The position numbers were made by a program, and so were the translations under genes. Source: Thermothielavioides terrestris NRRL 8126 (Eukaryota; Ascomycota; Sordariomycetes; Sordariales; Chaetomiaceae). From it: a stretch of 64,000 nucleotides of DNA. This document shows positions 11,273 through 23,400 of the stretch, one piece after another (the first letter of the stretch is position 1; each line of letters opens with the position of its first letter). The notes under the pieces were generated by a model. That model had not been told where the DNA came from. It saw only the letters and a program-made list of their open reading frames with translations, and did no database searches. The stretch is from NCBI RefSeq assembly GCF_000226115.1, contig NC_016460.1, positions 1,240,001 to 1,304,000 on the forward strand, written 5' to 3'.

Positions 11273-11908
11273 GGTTTTCGACTGTATCACGGAGCGGAGT
11301 TGCCATCTCTGGATTTCAATGCACCGTCCAGGGCTCCGTTCACGGCTCTGTCCACGGCCTCGCTTCACTTTTAGGTTTTATTATGCCATGCCGAGGGCCG
11401 TGGCACCGACACATGGCATTTCGAAACTATAGATAACTGCCAGTCCACGCTGAGGATGTGGACCAAATCAACACCCAGATGACGCCCCTGTCCGGTCCAA
11501 CGTTCGAGGTCTCCTGATCAAAATACTACCCGGAACAACGCCACTCGTAGCAGTATTTTGAGAGTTAAGCGATCTCAACAGGCCGTGCTCATCGTTCATC
11601 CGGAAGCAGCAAGTAAAACAAGACGGCCAAAGCACAATGACACACAAGCGCGTATGTACATACCTATATGCATAACTCCACGCTGAACCGAGCCCCATAT
11701 CCAGGTATCTGTATCCGTAGCCGCAACCAGTTTTCGCTCACAACGCCAGACTCGTCCACGACAGAGACAAAGTGCTTGCCCAAAGAAAAAGAAACCAGCG
11801 CGTTTCCGCGTTTCCGCAGTAATTCGTGAAGTCCAAAGAAGATCCGTAGTGAAGCCCAAAGAAGACCCGTAGTGAAGTCCAAAGACCCGTATGCTGATCA
11901 CCCAAACT
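11273..11908. other. Convergent 3' intergenic region
   Basis: 636 bp between the stop codons of the TPR-like gene and velC. Short near-duplicate phrases (CCGTAGTGAAG, AAAGAAGA) occur at about 11835-11885. No gene is seen. Confidence 0.5.
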
Positions 11909-13468
11909 CTATTTCTTCGTCCGCTTCTTCGGCCTCCCCTTCTCGTCCCCGCCAGCCCCGCTACTACTTTCGCCGCCGCCGCCGCCCTCCTCCTCGTCCT
12001 CATCCTCATCGTCAACATCGCCCTTCCCGGCGCCCCCGCCGGCGTCCCGCTTCTCGTTCCCCTTCTTGATACTGATCAGACAGCCCTGCTCCTTCAACCG
12101 CTTGGTCAGCGGCGTGCTGGCCTGCATGCCGGGGAAGTCCTTGGCATTGTACACCTGGAAGGGCTCGCTCATGGCGGTGGCGACGATGGCGGAGCGCTCG
12201 CCGACGCGCATGCGGGCCGGGTCGAGCACGACGAGGGCGAACTTGAGGCGGAACGCGCCCGGGGTGCGGCAGCTCAGGTCGGGGAAGCAGAAGAAGCAGC
12301 CCTCGGCGCCGTGCTCGTCCAGCCCGACGAAGGGGCTGGCCACCAGCGTGCCCATCAGCCGCCGCTGCTGCCGGAAGTCCTCGGGCATGCTCGACATGTC
12401 GCGCACCCCGCGCTCGTCCCAGATGGAGCAGTGCACCACCGAGAACTGGTGCCGCAGCCGCCGCGCCAGCTCGTCCGGCCCCAGCGTCTCGTCGTGGATC
12501 GTCAGCTGCACGATCGGCGGCGGGTCGATCACCCGCCGGTCGCGCTCGCCGAAGCCGCAGCTGCGCGCCGCCAGGGGTTGCTGCCGGACGGTGATGCGGT
12601 ATTCGGTGGTTGGCGTGCGCGGCATGCTGGTTGGGGGTGGGGGGTTGCCGGCGACGGTGGCGTTGGGGGTAGTGGTAGTGGTAGGTGTGGTCATCATCGT
12701 GGTTGTGTTGTTGGTCTCGGAGCTCAGGAGGTTGGAGATGCTCATCGATTTGGGTTCCTGGCGCGGGGAACCGCTGGCTTGTATGCTCGGCGGGCTTCGT
12801 GGCACCTGCGGCGGCAACAAAGAGCGCCCGTTGCTTAATATTGGAGAAGAGTAGGACCCCGCGGAGGGGGCGGTGACTAACGCTGGAGCAAAGGCACTGT
12901 CGTGTTGCAAGGAGTTGCCTCGTGATCGTGGCGATGGCTGGTGGACGAAGGGGCGTGATATTTGCGCTTGGCCGTGAGCCTCGTGTAAGCTGCCCATCTG
13001 CCTCAACCGCAACTCTTGAGCCACCTCCTCCGATGGTCGGTCGCTGGCTGGAGACGACAACGCTGGAGAGCGTTGGAGATCCGTTGCCCGCCTCGACAAC
13101 GGGCGAGGATCGCTATTCGGGATTGGCAACTGGGGCGGCGGCGTCTGGCCCACGGGAGAAGGGGTGGCATAGTCGGAATAGTATGTCGGTTTCCCGCCGT
13201 AGTAAGAAGCTTCACGGCCGTTGGGCAGTACGGGCGAGTGGCTCGACGCCGCGGCTGGGATCATGGTGGCCACGGGTGGCAGCCGTGGAAGCTGCCTTGC
13301 TTGGGATGGCCGCTGAAGCTGTTGCTCTTGAGCATAATGCCCATGGTGACCATGGAGCCCATGCCCGGAGGTGTATGCGTCCTGGTAGCTGGGGCGATGC
13401 TGAGCCATACCGTCCAACGGGGTATGACGGCCAAAATTGTGGGGAGCAAAGTCGACCGCTGCAGACAT
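11909..13468 (-). CDS. velC: Velvet-domain regulator, VelC-like
   Basis: A single exon of 519 aa. Residues 1-285 are low-complexity, rich in Pro, Ser, His and Gln. The velvet domain fills about 288-475: it opens EYRITVRQQPLAARSCGFGE, has RRVIDPPPIVQL, and later GCFFCFPDLSCRTPGAFRLKF and the closing LTKRLKEQGCLISIKKGN. The tail is acidic, then ends in a basic cluster (GRPKKRTKK) that looks like a nuclear localisation signal. Velvet proteins form homo- and heterodimers that bind DNA and control development and secondary metabolism. The long N-terminal extension with the domain near the C-terminus matches VelC better than VosA (domain at the N-terminus) or VelB (split domain). It is followed upstream by a very long gene-free region. 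Confidence 0.85.
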   Translation of the reverse strand: MSAAVDFAPHNFGRHTPLDGMAQHRPSYQDAYTSGHGLHGHHGHYAQEQQLQRPSQARQLPRLPPVATMIPAAASSHSPVLPNGREASYYGGKPTYYSDYATPSPVGQTPPPQLPIPNSDPRPLSRRATDLQRSPALSSPASDRPSEEVAQELRLRQMGSLHEAHGQAQISRPFVHQPSPRSRGNSLQHDSAFAPALVTAPSAGSYSSPILSNGRSLLPPQVPRSPPSIQASGSPRQEPKSMSISNLLSSETNNTTTMMTTPTTTTTPNATVAGNPPPPTSMPRTPTTEYRITVRQQPLAARSCGFGERDRRVIDPPPIVQLTIHDETLGPDELARRLRHQFSVVHCSIWDERGVRDMSSMPEDFRQQRRLMGTLVASPFVGLDEHGAEGCFFCFPDLSCRTPGAFRLKFALVVLDPARMRVGERSAIVATAMSEPFQVYNAKDFPGMQASTPLTKRLKEQGCLISIKKGNEKRDAGGGAGKGDVDDEDEDEEEGGGGGESSSGAGGDEKGRPKKRTKK

Positions 13469-16400
13469 TTGGGAAGCAGTCCACGGGGCGAACGGGTGCG
13501 ATCCGGTCCTTGCGAGCCTCGGCAGTCTTGTGTTGCCTCAATATCCGGCGACAAGGTGATCAGCAGGGCTGGGGGCAGCCTCGCAGGAAGGATGGCAACT
13601 ATTTGCTGCGAGAATCCGGCAGTCACAGACGCAAATCCGGCAGCAGGGTTAAAGGCCGGGTGGGAGGGATAGGTGTGTGTATCACCAACCGAAGACAAAC
13701 TCGCCCACTGGCCTGGTCCAACGTCAAACAATGGCAGTCCCGCGGCTCGGGTCAGCAGGCGCTGGGCCCGGCGGCGTCTCCCAGCGGCGATTATTCCTGG
13801 GGCAGGAGGAACGCTGCCTCTTCAGGAATAAGAAACAGTGGCCAGCTTGTCTCGTGCAGCTGCAGAAAGCCACGTCGAGTCCGGCACGAAAGTCGTACTG
13901 AGCCGCCGCTGTCGGAAGGCGGTGTCACATGTGTGGGGGGACAGAGGGGGATGGGTTGGGTTGTCGATCGCCTCTCGCCACCTCCCTGGGAAGAGGGTTT
14001 GACGGTGGAGTGTACTGCTGGAGGACTGGTTGACACGTATGTGTGATATCAGTCGGCGACGAGGTGAGAAAGATCGAGCAGCACACTACCGGGGGTCGAG
14101 GGGGAAGCCACTGGGAATTCCTTCTGTCTGCTCGTACACTGAGAAGAGAAAAGAGGGCGCTTCGCCCTCTTATTATCAACTTCGGCGCCGCCAAGGCGCG
14201 GCTTCTGATATACGTCCCTGATGTGATGGGGCGTTCCCAGATGATCTAGAGCAACGAATAAGAGCGTAGCCGGGGTAAGGTTACAGTCAGTCGGGAGGTG
14301 TCAGCGCAATATGGCAAAGCCGGGCTGGTGGGCCAGTGCGAGAGATTGAAGGGGACAACGTTAATATCAGATGAGCGCTTCGGCATACTGCCGTCCATCG
14401 GCCTTCTGAAGAACCACCACAGGAAGTGCGGCCAGAGGGTCTGCAGATGGCTTGGCAGGGATGCCAGGGGGGCTGATCGATCACGGATCTGTTTGGCAGA
14501 CGAGCCCATGTGCGGAATACATAGTGTGGGCGCTGTGGACGGTGGCTGTCCTTCCCGGCGCACATCACCTGGCGCATTTGGCACGGAAACAGAAGAGGAC
14601 GTGTTTTAGAAGGCCACTTGGAAGCCGTGGAAGGCTCATGCCGACAGGGGCTAGGAAATGCGAAGCTTCGCTGGCTGGGCGATGGAGCATGGAACGCCCT
14701 CCACCGCCACAAAAACTACCCGCCCCCCCGAGTTCCGGTTTTGCACATCTGCTGCGTGTCACCGCATTGTGGTATGTACATCACGTACATGCCCAGTTCA
14801 GCCCGGTACTTCTGGTTGTTCATGGGTGTCCAGGACCAGGCAGGCGGCTTCCTTCTTGTCCGATGTGACCCCCGCTCCGGACTTGAGCGGCAGCAGAGAG
14901 CAGGGGTCGCGGACTGCCAGGCATGTCAGCGAAAAGCCAAACCGGTCCCTGGGCATGCGTCGCACCGTGCCAATTGGGCGCCGTTACATCAACCGAGACC
15001 CGTGCCGCACCGTCGCAAAGGTATGCCGGATATGCCGTGGCATTTGTTCGTTATCCTCAGGCGGTTGTCGGATCTCATCCTCTCTCGCACCGTGAACCTA
15101 ACAGTGATTCGAGATTTCCCTATCCCCTAGGTCATAATATGTAGCAAAAATCCACCGCACGTGATGACGAACACCTTGAAGAAGCAGAGTCATAAACTGA
15201 CTGACCGATTACCCGACGGGGTGCTTAGGCTCTCGCTTGACGTCAGTTACAGAGCTGTTCTGCGTTTCCAGACTGGATGCGGGAGCCGCGAGGTGTGAAG
15301 CATGGCGCCCGCCATCCCGCCGAGTGCGAGCGAGCCCGAGACAGGCTGAACTCGAGATACAGCAGCACGCCCAACTGAAACCAAGCGGCTGGGCCGGGTG
15401 TATGAAGACTTTGGAACGGGTGAGCGTCTTACTCGAGTCTCCGCGCCGCCAGGCCGCTCTCCTCAAACACAGCCGGGTTTTTCCACGGGCTTGGGGCGAG
15501 AAGAAATGGAATCTGCGCCTTGGCTGTTGCTCCTCGGCGACCTAGGGACGAGGCGGCAAGTCGGCATGGCGATCTGGGCCCAAAGAGCCCTGCGTGGCCG
15601 ATCTTGCCCGCCGCTGGCAATTCAGAAATTCAGTTTCCCAGGTTTGGCGGAGGCACGCCTTCCATCAGCAAGAATTGCCTGACTTGGCAGGTTCCGGCAT
15701 TCTTGGCTCATCGGGTCATTGGACGAGGGCAGTGTCAGTGTTAAGAACGCTGGGGCCGGGGCCGTGTTTCTCAGGGCAAACACGATTTCCCACCAACTGC
15801 AAATCTGTCCCAGCAGGAGAGGGAAGTAAGGCAGCTGCCGCAATTTGTCGCAGGTGCTCCTGTGAAAGAGTGTGTTGTGTAAAAGGGAAGAGACGTCCGC
15901 ATGGATGGCGTCGGTGGATGCCTGCTCTCCTGGTTACGGCAGTCACCGCGCGGCTACGATTGGTGCCAACAGCCCGAAAAGTGGGACCTGAGTGGGGTCC
16001 CTTGCCGCCCTCCCAAGTCCCAACATCCCTCATCATCATCGGGCCCTAGAACCGCTGTGGTCAGCCTGGTTGGAACCGAACTTGACCCGAGCTTTCGCGT
16101 CAGAATAGCCGTGGCTTCTGTAACGCTCCTTCCTCGGGCTCCGCAAGACCCGGATCGCGCCTTTTTTCGGTCCGCTAATATTTCCAATATGTGACTTTTT
16201 AAACTGTATTATCTCCTCAGTTTCCCCGCCTATGGGGTTAGATTGCTCCCAGTCCGTGTCACGCGAACCATCTGCCGGCTTTATGTCGCAGATGAGGAAA
16301 CCGAACTTCACTGGACTGACGGATGTGTACCATGTCACGCTGTGACAGGCGGTGGATCGCCGAACCGATGCCTCAGAAAGGGAGCAGCACAAGACACGAA

Positions 16401-17049
16401 ACAGAGGTTCGCCGCCCAGGAGCCTGGATGACGGATTCGGCAGTGTCGTCCGTCAAGCCACATTGACGCCATCGCGTGTGCATTTGGAAGTTTTTCCGGG
16501 CTGGGCCCTCTTGATTTCCCATCTTGCAGCGCCGCGGGCAGATTTCCGCAGCGACCAGGCCACGCAAACAAACACTCGGCATCACACTGTGGCGTGGTGG
16601 CTGGAGATCGTCGACTGGATTGGCAGACGATGATCCTCCGGCTTATTCCGCACTTCCTCGACAAAAACACACTGATCCGCATGGCCTGGCTTCTCGCTTC
16701 TCAGATCGCCAGCTGGCTGCACTACATTGCATGTTGCGTAAGTCAGGACCGCGCCTTGCTTCAGTTTGGGACGGTAGAGTCATTGTCCCCGAATGACTCG
16801 GGCTGGGTCTGCGCCTTCACCCAAGGCCGCCACCGTTGCGCAGCATCGGTAAGCAGACGTCCAGCAACCGGTTGGCGGCGGCGCCAGCCGTGCCGTATGC
16901 AGGCTAACTCACGTTACTGTGTATTCCGTGCAATCCGTGCTTCGAAGAGACGTGTGTCGCACGGAGTATGGCACAACCACGGACAACTGCTCCGTGCAAA
17001 CTGCGCCAACAATTGAGAGGCTGCTTTCAAGAACTCGGGGTGGACGTTA
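13469..17049. other. Gene-poor region upstream of velC, part 1
   Basis: About 3.6 kb with no convincing coding frame on either strand. Long frames reaching in from the antisense of velC have no conserved character. It may hold the velC promoter and 5' leader, as developmental regulators often have long ones; that is inference. Confidence 0.5.
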
Positions 17050-17410
17050 AAGAGGTCCCGCCAAGACTAATTTCGGCCAATTGTCGGCAATGTTTTTACA
17101 ACGTTTTTACGTAGCCACAATCGCCAAGGCGTTTATACTATCGCCAAGGGTTAGTTCGCCGAGGGCGTCGCCAACCCCCCGCTAGTTAGGGTTTAGGTTA
17201 TAGTTAGGATGCGGGTTAAGGCTAGGATGCGGGTTAACTTCGTTTTCTTTTTTTTTCGATTTGGTTGAGGTTTCGCGAAGTTGTTGCTACGAGTCTTTGC
17301 GAATCTTTGTTGTCGATGTTGCTCAACTTCGTCGTGGTCCGCTCACCCCTTGGCGATTTGTAAATACTTGTAAACGGTAGGTTCCGAAATTAGTCTTGGC
17401 GGGACCTCTT
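17050..17410 (+). mobile_element. MITE copy C, 361 bp
   Basis: Same inverted-repeat ends as copy A and the same orientation. Flanking TA at 17048-17049 and 17411-17412; the empty site would read GTTAAC. Its telomere-like block is shorter and more decayed (GTTAGGGTTTAGG at about 17186). The poly-T tract has nine T where the other copies have eight, which shifts the frame that stays open in copies A and B. Confidence 0.9.
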
Positions 17411-20400
17411 TAACGACGACCGAACTCGGGGGCAAGGGGGAACAATGCCGTGCCAATTGAACGACGGCAAGGCGGACTTGCAAGGGTGCATGCCTCGACA
17501 CGGCAGGACATGGGTTCACCAGCAGCCGTGGTTGGATGGATGCGACCCTGATTCCCGGTTTGCCTCTGCGCCCCACGCCGGGGACACGCCGGCGAAGGGT
17601 TGAATGCCGCTTAAACTTCGAGGCTAATCGGCCGCCCTGTCGCCGTTTCAAAAGCTTACCGGCATCTGGGTCCACCAAGCCAACATGCACCAGACCACGT
17701 CCAACAAATCACCTGCCGCGTACTGTGTACGGAAGTACTACATACTGAAGAGTCAACCATGGTTTTATCATCCTGCATTCGGTGAAGCTGAGTGGTTTGC
17801 CAAGGAAGACCACGAGACTCTGCCAGCGGCAATATCCCGCGCAAAGCTGAGCTTCGCGCACGTTGTGTCGACGCAACTCTGTGGATAACGATGGTGACCA
17901 CAAGTACGGTGCGCCGTCACTTTCTTCCTTCCGGCGTCCACTGTGGTCGCAACTTGCCGGTAACGAATGGTTCGACGTGCAGCGTCCCGCTTGGGGAGGT
18001 GGGCGGTGGTACCCTAACCAGAACCGGTTGGCTGGACACGGGGGAAGACAATCTCGGTGCCGAAGGTTGGTGCACGAGGTGCCCCTGCTCTGGACGCTCG
18101 GATGGGTGGGCAGTGGCAAGGTTATTCCTCCGTCCACGACACAAGCGTGGAACGCGACCAGCAAGCCGAGCATGGTCCTCCGGGCTTCGCCCGGCGTCAG
18201 CCTGGCACAGTCTGCTTCTTTGGGCGCCAAGGTGGAGACGGCAACCGTTGGAAGTTAACCTACACTAACACTTCACTAGGAAGCCTCCGGCTTGGCTACG
18301 CTTCCCGGCCGGCCCTCACACGGCTTCGAACGCCCCGCATCAGCCATCAAGCGCAGACAACGCAGCTTGTCGAGTGCCAAACCCAGTCCCAGTTCCCGCT
18401 CACCGGAATACATGTGCCCAGCTCTCGCTCGGGATAACAAGCAGAAGACCGAACGAGGCCTCATAACTGTCCATCCACAGACCCGAGTTTCGGTGAGAGA
18501 AAGATGCTGAGGATGCTTTGCTGCCATGACACTGGGCATAACTGCCACGGCACATCTTTCCCGCGCGATGAAGGGGCAGAGTACCGAAACTTCCTATATC
18601 AGGCCATCCACAACGCATGGTACAATGCTGGCCTGCGCTTTCTGTTGGAGGGAGCGCTTCAAACCGGCCCGGCTTTCTCTTCTGTGAATCAATCCACAGA
18701 GACTGACACGTATCTCGAGGGAAAGGTACTGGGCCTAGGAAGGCACGCCCTTCGATACGGTTTTCTGATAATTTTGGATGGGAGCTTCGCCAAGGCTTGA
18801 AGGAAGGAACGGGTTTCCCCTGCTTTTTTGGTCGGAAGATGACGGAGCCAGTCAGGACTACATGACTCCCAACCGGCCGCCCCGTCTGGGATACGCACGG
18901 CACGGAAATGGCCCTCTCTCGGCATCACAACGGCCTCATAAGCATCTCATAAGCAGCCACAGCACAGGCGCACCCGCAGACGACTCCTTGTCGGTTCGAA
19001 CAACATTAGTTATTGACTGTCGTCCTGGCCGCCGAAACTAGGCCGCCATTTCTTTTTATCCCTGTGTCGGTCCCGAGGCCGCATTTTCTGGCAGCGAGGC
19101 TTGCAGCTTACCAGCAGACTGACAGGCAACATTGGTGCACAGCATCCAAAGAAGCTCACCGTTCGGGTAGTTGCTGCCCCCCAGCAGACAAAGTTCCCTG
19201 TCCCACCTCAATGGTGACCGCGCGCGAGCCATGCTTCCAACTCGCAGCCATGCTGCTCCTCCAGTTCTTCGGCCGGGAGCACATCCGCTGCCTAGAGCCA
19301 GGCGACTGACGACCATGATGAACGGGTTGGGCAAGTCTTTGCTTCCCAGCTGATCCGGCCCCCCGTGCAGCGCACCTCTTGGATTCGCAGCATTCCCAGG
19401 GTTCAAGCCGCAGTCAGGGCCTAGCTAGACGAGATGCTCAACGGGAACAGCTGCAACACGGCAACTGATGAGCCAAGCCAGGGGGTATAACTACCCGAGT
19501 GGTTGACGACCAGGAGTTTGAAGTGCCGCGGTCTCCAAGGACCCGGGCAGCACCCCCGCTGGCTCACAGCTCGGCTGCGACAAATGAAGGCGCAGAGGGC
19601 AAGATCCAACTAAGCTCCGGCGATTGGCGCTCCAAGTCACTGGCCCCAAGGAGCCCAGACGACACGGCATCTCGACGGTTAGCGATTGTGGGTGCCAGCC
19701 GACGGTCAGTTGATGCATTGATCCCTTGATTGCCAGCCGTGTGCTCGAACGTCAGCGCGATCCACGGACCGACACGCTTGGGGCACCTTCCCCGCGTAAA
19801 ATGCAATGCCACCCACCCAGAACCTCCCCATGCTGTCCCGGAGGGATCGGCGTGGGTCGGCGGCGGGCGCGCCGCCGGGTGGCTGGCTCCTCTCCGGCTC
19901 TGACAGCGGCAGCACGGACTCCCCGCGCCCCTCGGCCGTCCTCCTCTACCGCATAAGCCCACATATTTCCCGCCCGACGCGGGCCACCGCCGGTAGTTGC
20001 CAGGAGCGTTCCGGGCAGAGCCAGCTTGAGAGGTCTCTCCCCGATCTCCCCGATCTCCCCGCTCTCCCCGCACTCCCCGTTCTCCCCGTTAATGCAGCCA
20101 AGCAGCCTGGATCGAGTGTCAGCAAGCCCGGTCCACACTCGTCCCCATGTCTTTCTTTCTTCATACAGAGTCTGGATCGGTGGCTTGGAAAGAGCTATCG
20201 ATGCGTCGCGGGCGACGATCCGATATCACGCTCCTCTCGCAGGAGCTGTCAATTTGGGGTTATGCCATTGGTACATACACCACGCCGTGGTCATGGTTCC
20301 CTGGCGAGCGCCCACTACGGATTGCAAGATTCTCGACAACCCGAGTTCCGGGGCACTCAGCAAATAAGAGCCGAGATGTTACGCTGGAGGATGCTACCCT

Positions 20401-23400
20401 CCCACATGCAAGCGCGACTTGAAACTGCGGCTAATTCTCCCCCAGACCCAACCATCCACGCGAAAGGTTTTCCCGCCTTGTCCGCCCAATGCTCGGCGGC
20501 GGTTAATTAATCTGACGGGGTGAGCCATCTCAAACCTCTCTGGGTGAAGACCGCGGAAGCAAACTGCGGCATAGAAGCAATCTGTCGACGAGTCCTCCCG
20601 CCGGCACACGGAGAGTGATCGCTCCCATCTCGATCTATCGTCCCATCTCGAGACGATCACGCGGACTCATGGCCGTCCGGTCGATCCCTCTCCCGGCTCT
20701 CACCAACAGCTCTCTCGAACCGCAATGGCTTCGGGAGATGGTAGCAGGGACGGCCCTGTGCGCTGCGGGACCCCTACGTAGGACATTGTCATCTGTGTGT
20801 GGATTGCCTACGCTCGATTTGCTTGTGTCCTACTTCTGTACTACACGACGTAATGACAACGGTATGAAGATCCCGGGCTGACAAAGTGGAGGCGGCGCAG
20901 GGGCGGTTGATATAGACAACAGCGCGCAAATCCGGGTAAAATCTACACTCCCCAGATTTGTCCGTCCACTTCATATACACTTGCCTTTCCTGGCTGCAGA
21001 GCAGTACCCTATTCGGCTTCATATCGGGGTCTTTAGTTTCCGGAACCGATGCCTAGATTGGCCCGCCCCTCCTTGTTCAATCTGTGAACCTCCAGGTTCC
21101 GGGAAATGTCTTCATACTCTCTCACACGCGGGAAATTGTGCCAGGCCAGGTTTTACGCTGTCCAGCATCATCACCGCCTTTTTACCACAGCCGAAGAGGA
21201 AAGGGCTTGATTTGGCCTTCATATACGCACCGGGTCTTTAGTCCGGTCTGGAGGAGTGGGATCATCTCCAACGTTACCTGCTCCCGCCCTGCCTGTATGT
21301 ACCGCCAGCCACAAAAGGGAACTGCAAAAGCCCTCATTTCCACTTCTCAACAACAAGCCCGCGTCACCGTATATGTATATACATGGGATCAGCATTTCGG
21401 CTTTCCCGCTTAGCTTTCTCCCGTGACCGTGCCCGCACCGCAACCGGACGACGCGAGATTGATATATCCCCCCTCAACCCCTCAACCCCCGGAGATCGAT
21501 GTCTTGGCACTAAATGTCGGTGTTTCTTCGCGGTGCCGGGCGCATGCATGGTCTTGTTGCTCGCGTCCCCGTGCCGGACGGGTCAGTCAGTCAGTCCTGG
21601 TGTGAGCCTGTTGTGGTGAACTCCTCGCTCTCTGTGGTGGATATTCCTTCTTCCGGGTCCCCTGGATGGGTGCACCCCCCCTCCCCCCCAAACACATCGT
21701 CGACAGTCTGCTCTCTTTCCGGATGAAGTATCAGCAGGGAGAAGGGCGGCGCCGTCGTTCCTTTCTCTTCTGGCGTGCAGTGGAGGAGTACTAGTAGTCT
21801 GTATGAGTGCTGTGTGTGGACGCCATGCCTCTCCAGGGCCCGGGAGATGCCGCGCGAACTACAGAGACTACTGCCCTGCGGCCGGCCTGGCCTGGTGAGC
21901 TACCACCGCTCCAAACAGGTGGTCAGGAAAGGTCAAACTTGACGGACCGTTGAACTCCTCCTTGCCCGGAGCGGGAGCGGGGGAGTGAGCAAGGAGTGAT
22001 TTTGTTTTGTTTGCCTTTCATTCTCCCCCCCGGACATGCCTGACACTGGCGGCGGGCGTTTTCTGATGCCTTGGTTTTTGGCCCGCGCCCTCGCGACAGG
22101 GCCGGGAAAAAAGGAAAGAACAGGCGTGTCTGGGATGGCAAAAGAGGCTCAATTCTCCCCGCGTCAGCGTTGTCTCATCGGCGCAGGCTCTGCAGGAACC
22201 GGAAACCAGGGCGGGCGAGCAAGTGGGTTGCGGTTTGGAAAAAAATACCGTGCCGTTTCATTATGGGCTCAAACCCCGGGCTTAGGGGACGGCGGCGGCG
22301 GGTTTGCCCATCCAGGTGGCGGTGATGGTGGCGGTGGTGGGAGTGGAACGACGATGTCGCGGCTTCTGGTCTCGAGCTCGAGTGAGCTGTGGCAATTGGA
22401 CCCCGTTCCGGACATCGGATATTGTGGCCGGCTAGAGTCGTCGGTGGCCTCGGGAAGGGAGATTCTCGCTAGAGGGTAGTCAGCGTTGATCAAGGACTCC
22501 AGAGTATTAGCTGCCGAACGGGTATCCTCGCTCGTGAGACTGCGGCGTAGTCTTACGTGTCTTGTTTTGCCACGTTCGACTCTAACCGAGCTGCTATAGG
22601 AGGGCATCCAACATCAAAATTGATGCTATTGCCTTGCCTGCTCATAGAGATGGCGGCATTGTGTGATCCGGAGGCAATCCCGGCCTCAGAAGAGACCGGG
22701 GAGGGCAAGAACGCTGCATAGACACCGACTGGACCTAGAAGGGTTGGTTGACTTTATCCAGGGCAGCTATAGTTGGTTCTATAGTGCGCCGCCTTGGTTA
22801 TGGCACCACGGGGAAGTTTTCCAAGTATTCCCTTGGTGCCATGGTATCTCGCATGGACGTCGTGTCTCGCCTTGCTCGATTCGTTGCGGGGATGTATGAA
22901 GACCGAGAAGCCTCGGTCGTTGTTTGGCTCTCCGAGGGCATTCGCTCGCCTGGCTGGCTCAAAGTCGGCACTGGCATTAGGTCAATGACTGCTGCGGTGG
23001 TCCTAAGCTGCCCAGTAGGCTTCGAGATGATGGGGGGTGTCACCTCAAATCGCCTTGCCTCAAGACGTAAGCGGCATCCCCTAGCCTCGAGCACAGAAGG
23101 GGGTGCATGGTGTCAACGGACCACATGCTGGCACCTTGAGATATGGCCCGAGTCTCTAGACTACGCCCGCTTGAAGGGCATGTGTAGAGGGGAGGCCTGC
23201 ACTGCCGCCAAGGGACACTGGGTGTGTGAACCAGCCCATGGCTTGATACCATTGTTTCCGAGTCCACGTGAGGCCTCACCTGCTCAGCGGTCGGCACGAC
23301 TATTCTCGTCTGCGATGTCGTTCTGCATTGCGCCGTCCTTTGATCATTGAAGGGAGAACCGCACAAGGCAGGTTTGGAGAGCATCCGACCACATATCTCC

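Noticed and set aside
11891..14046. Long plus-strand open frames opposite and upstream of velC
   Set aside because: They are antisense to the velvet coding region, their composition mirrors it, and the part beyond the velC start has no conserved motif.
19806..20510. 234-residue plus-strand frame containing the Leu-Pro repeat
   Set aside because: The only notable feature is the 9-bp tandem repeat; the rest has no domain, splice structure or conserved motif.
22748..23350. Possible decayed HET-domain gene
   Set aside because: A phrase like MYEDREASVVVWLSEG resembles part of a HET domain, but no other HET motif is present and the frame lacks an ATG at its start.
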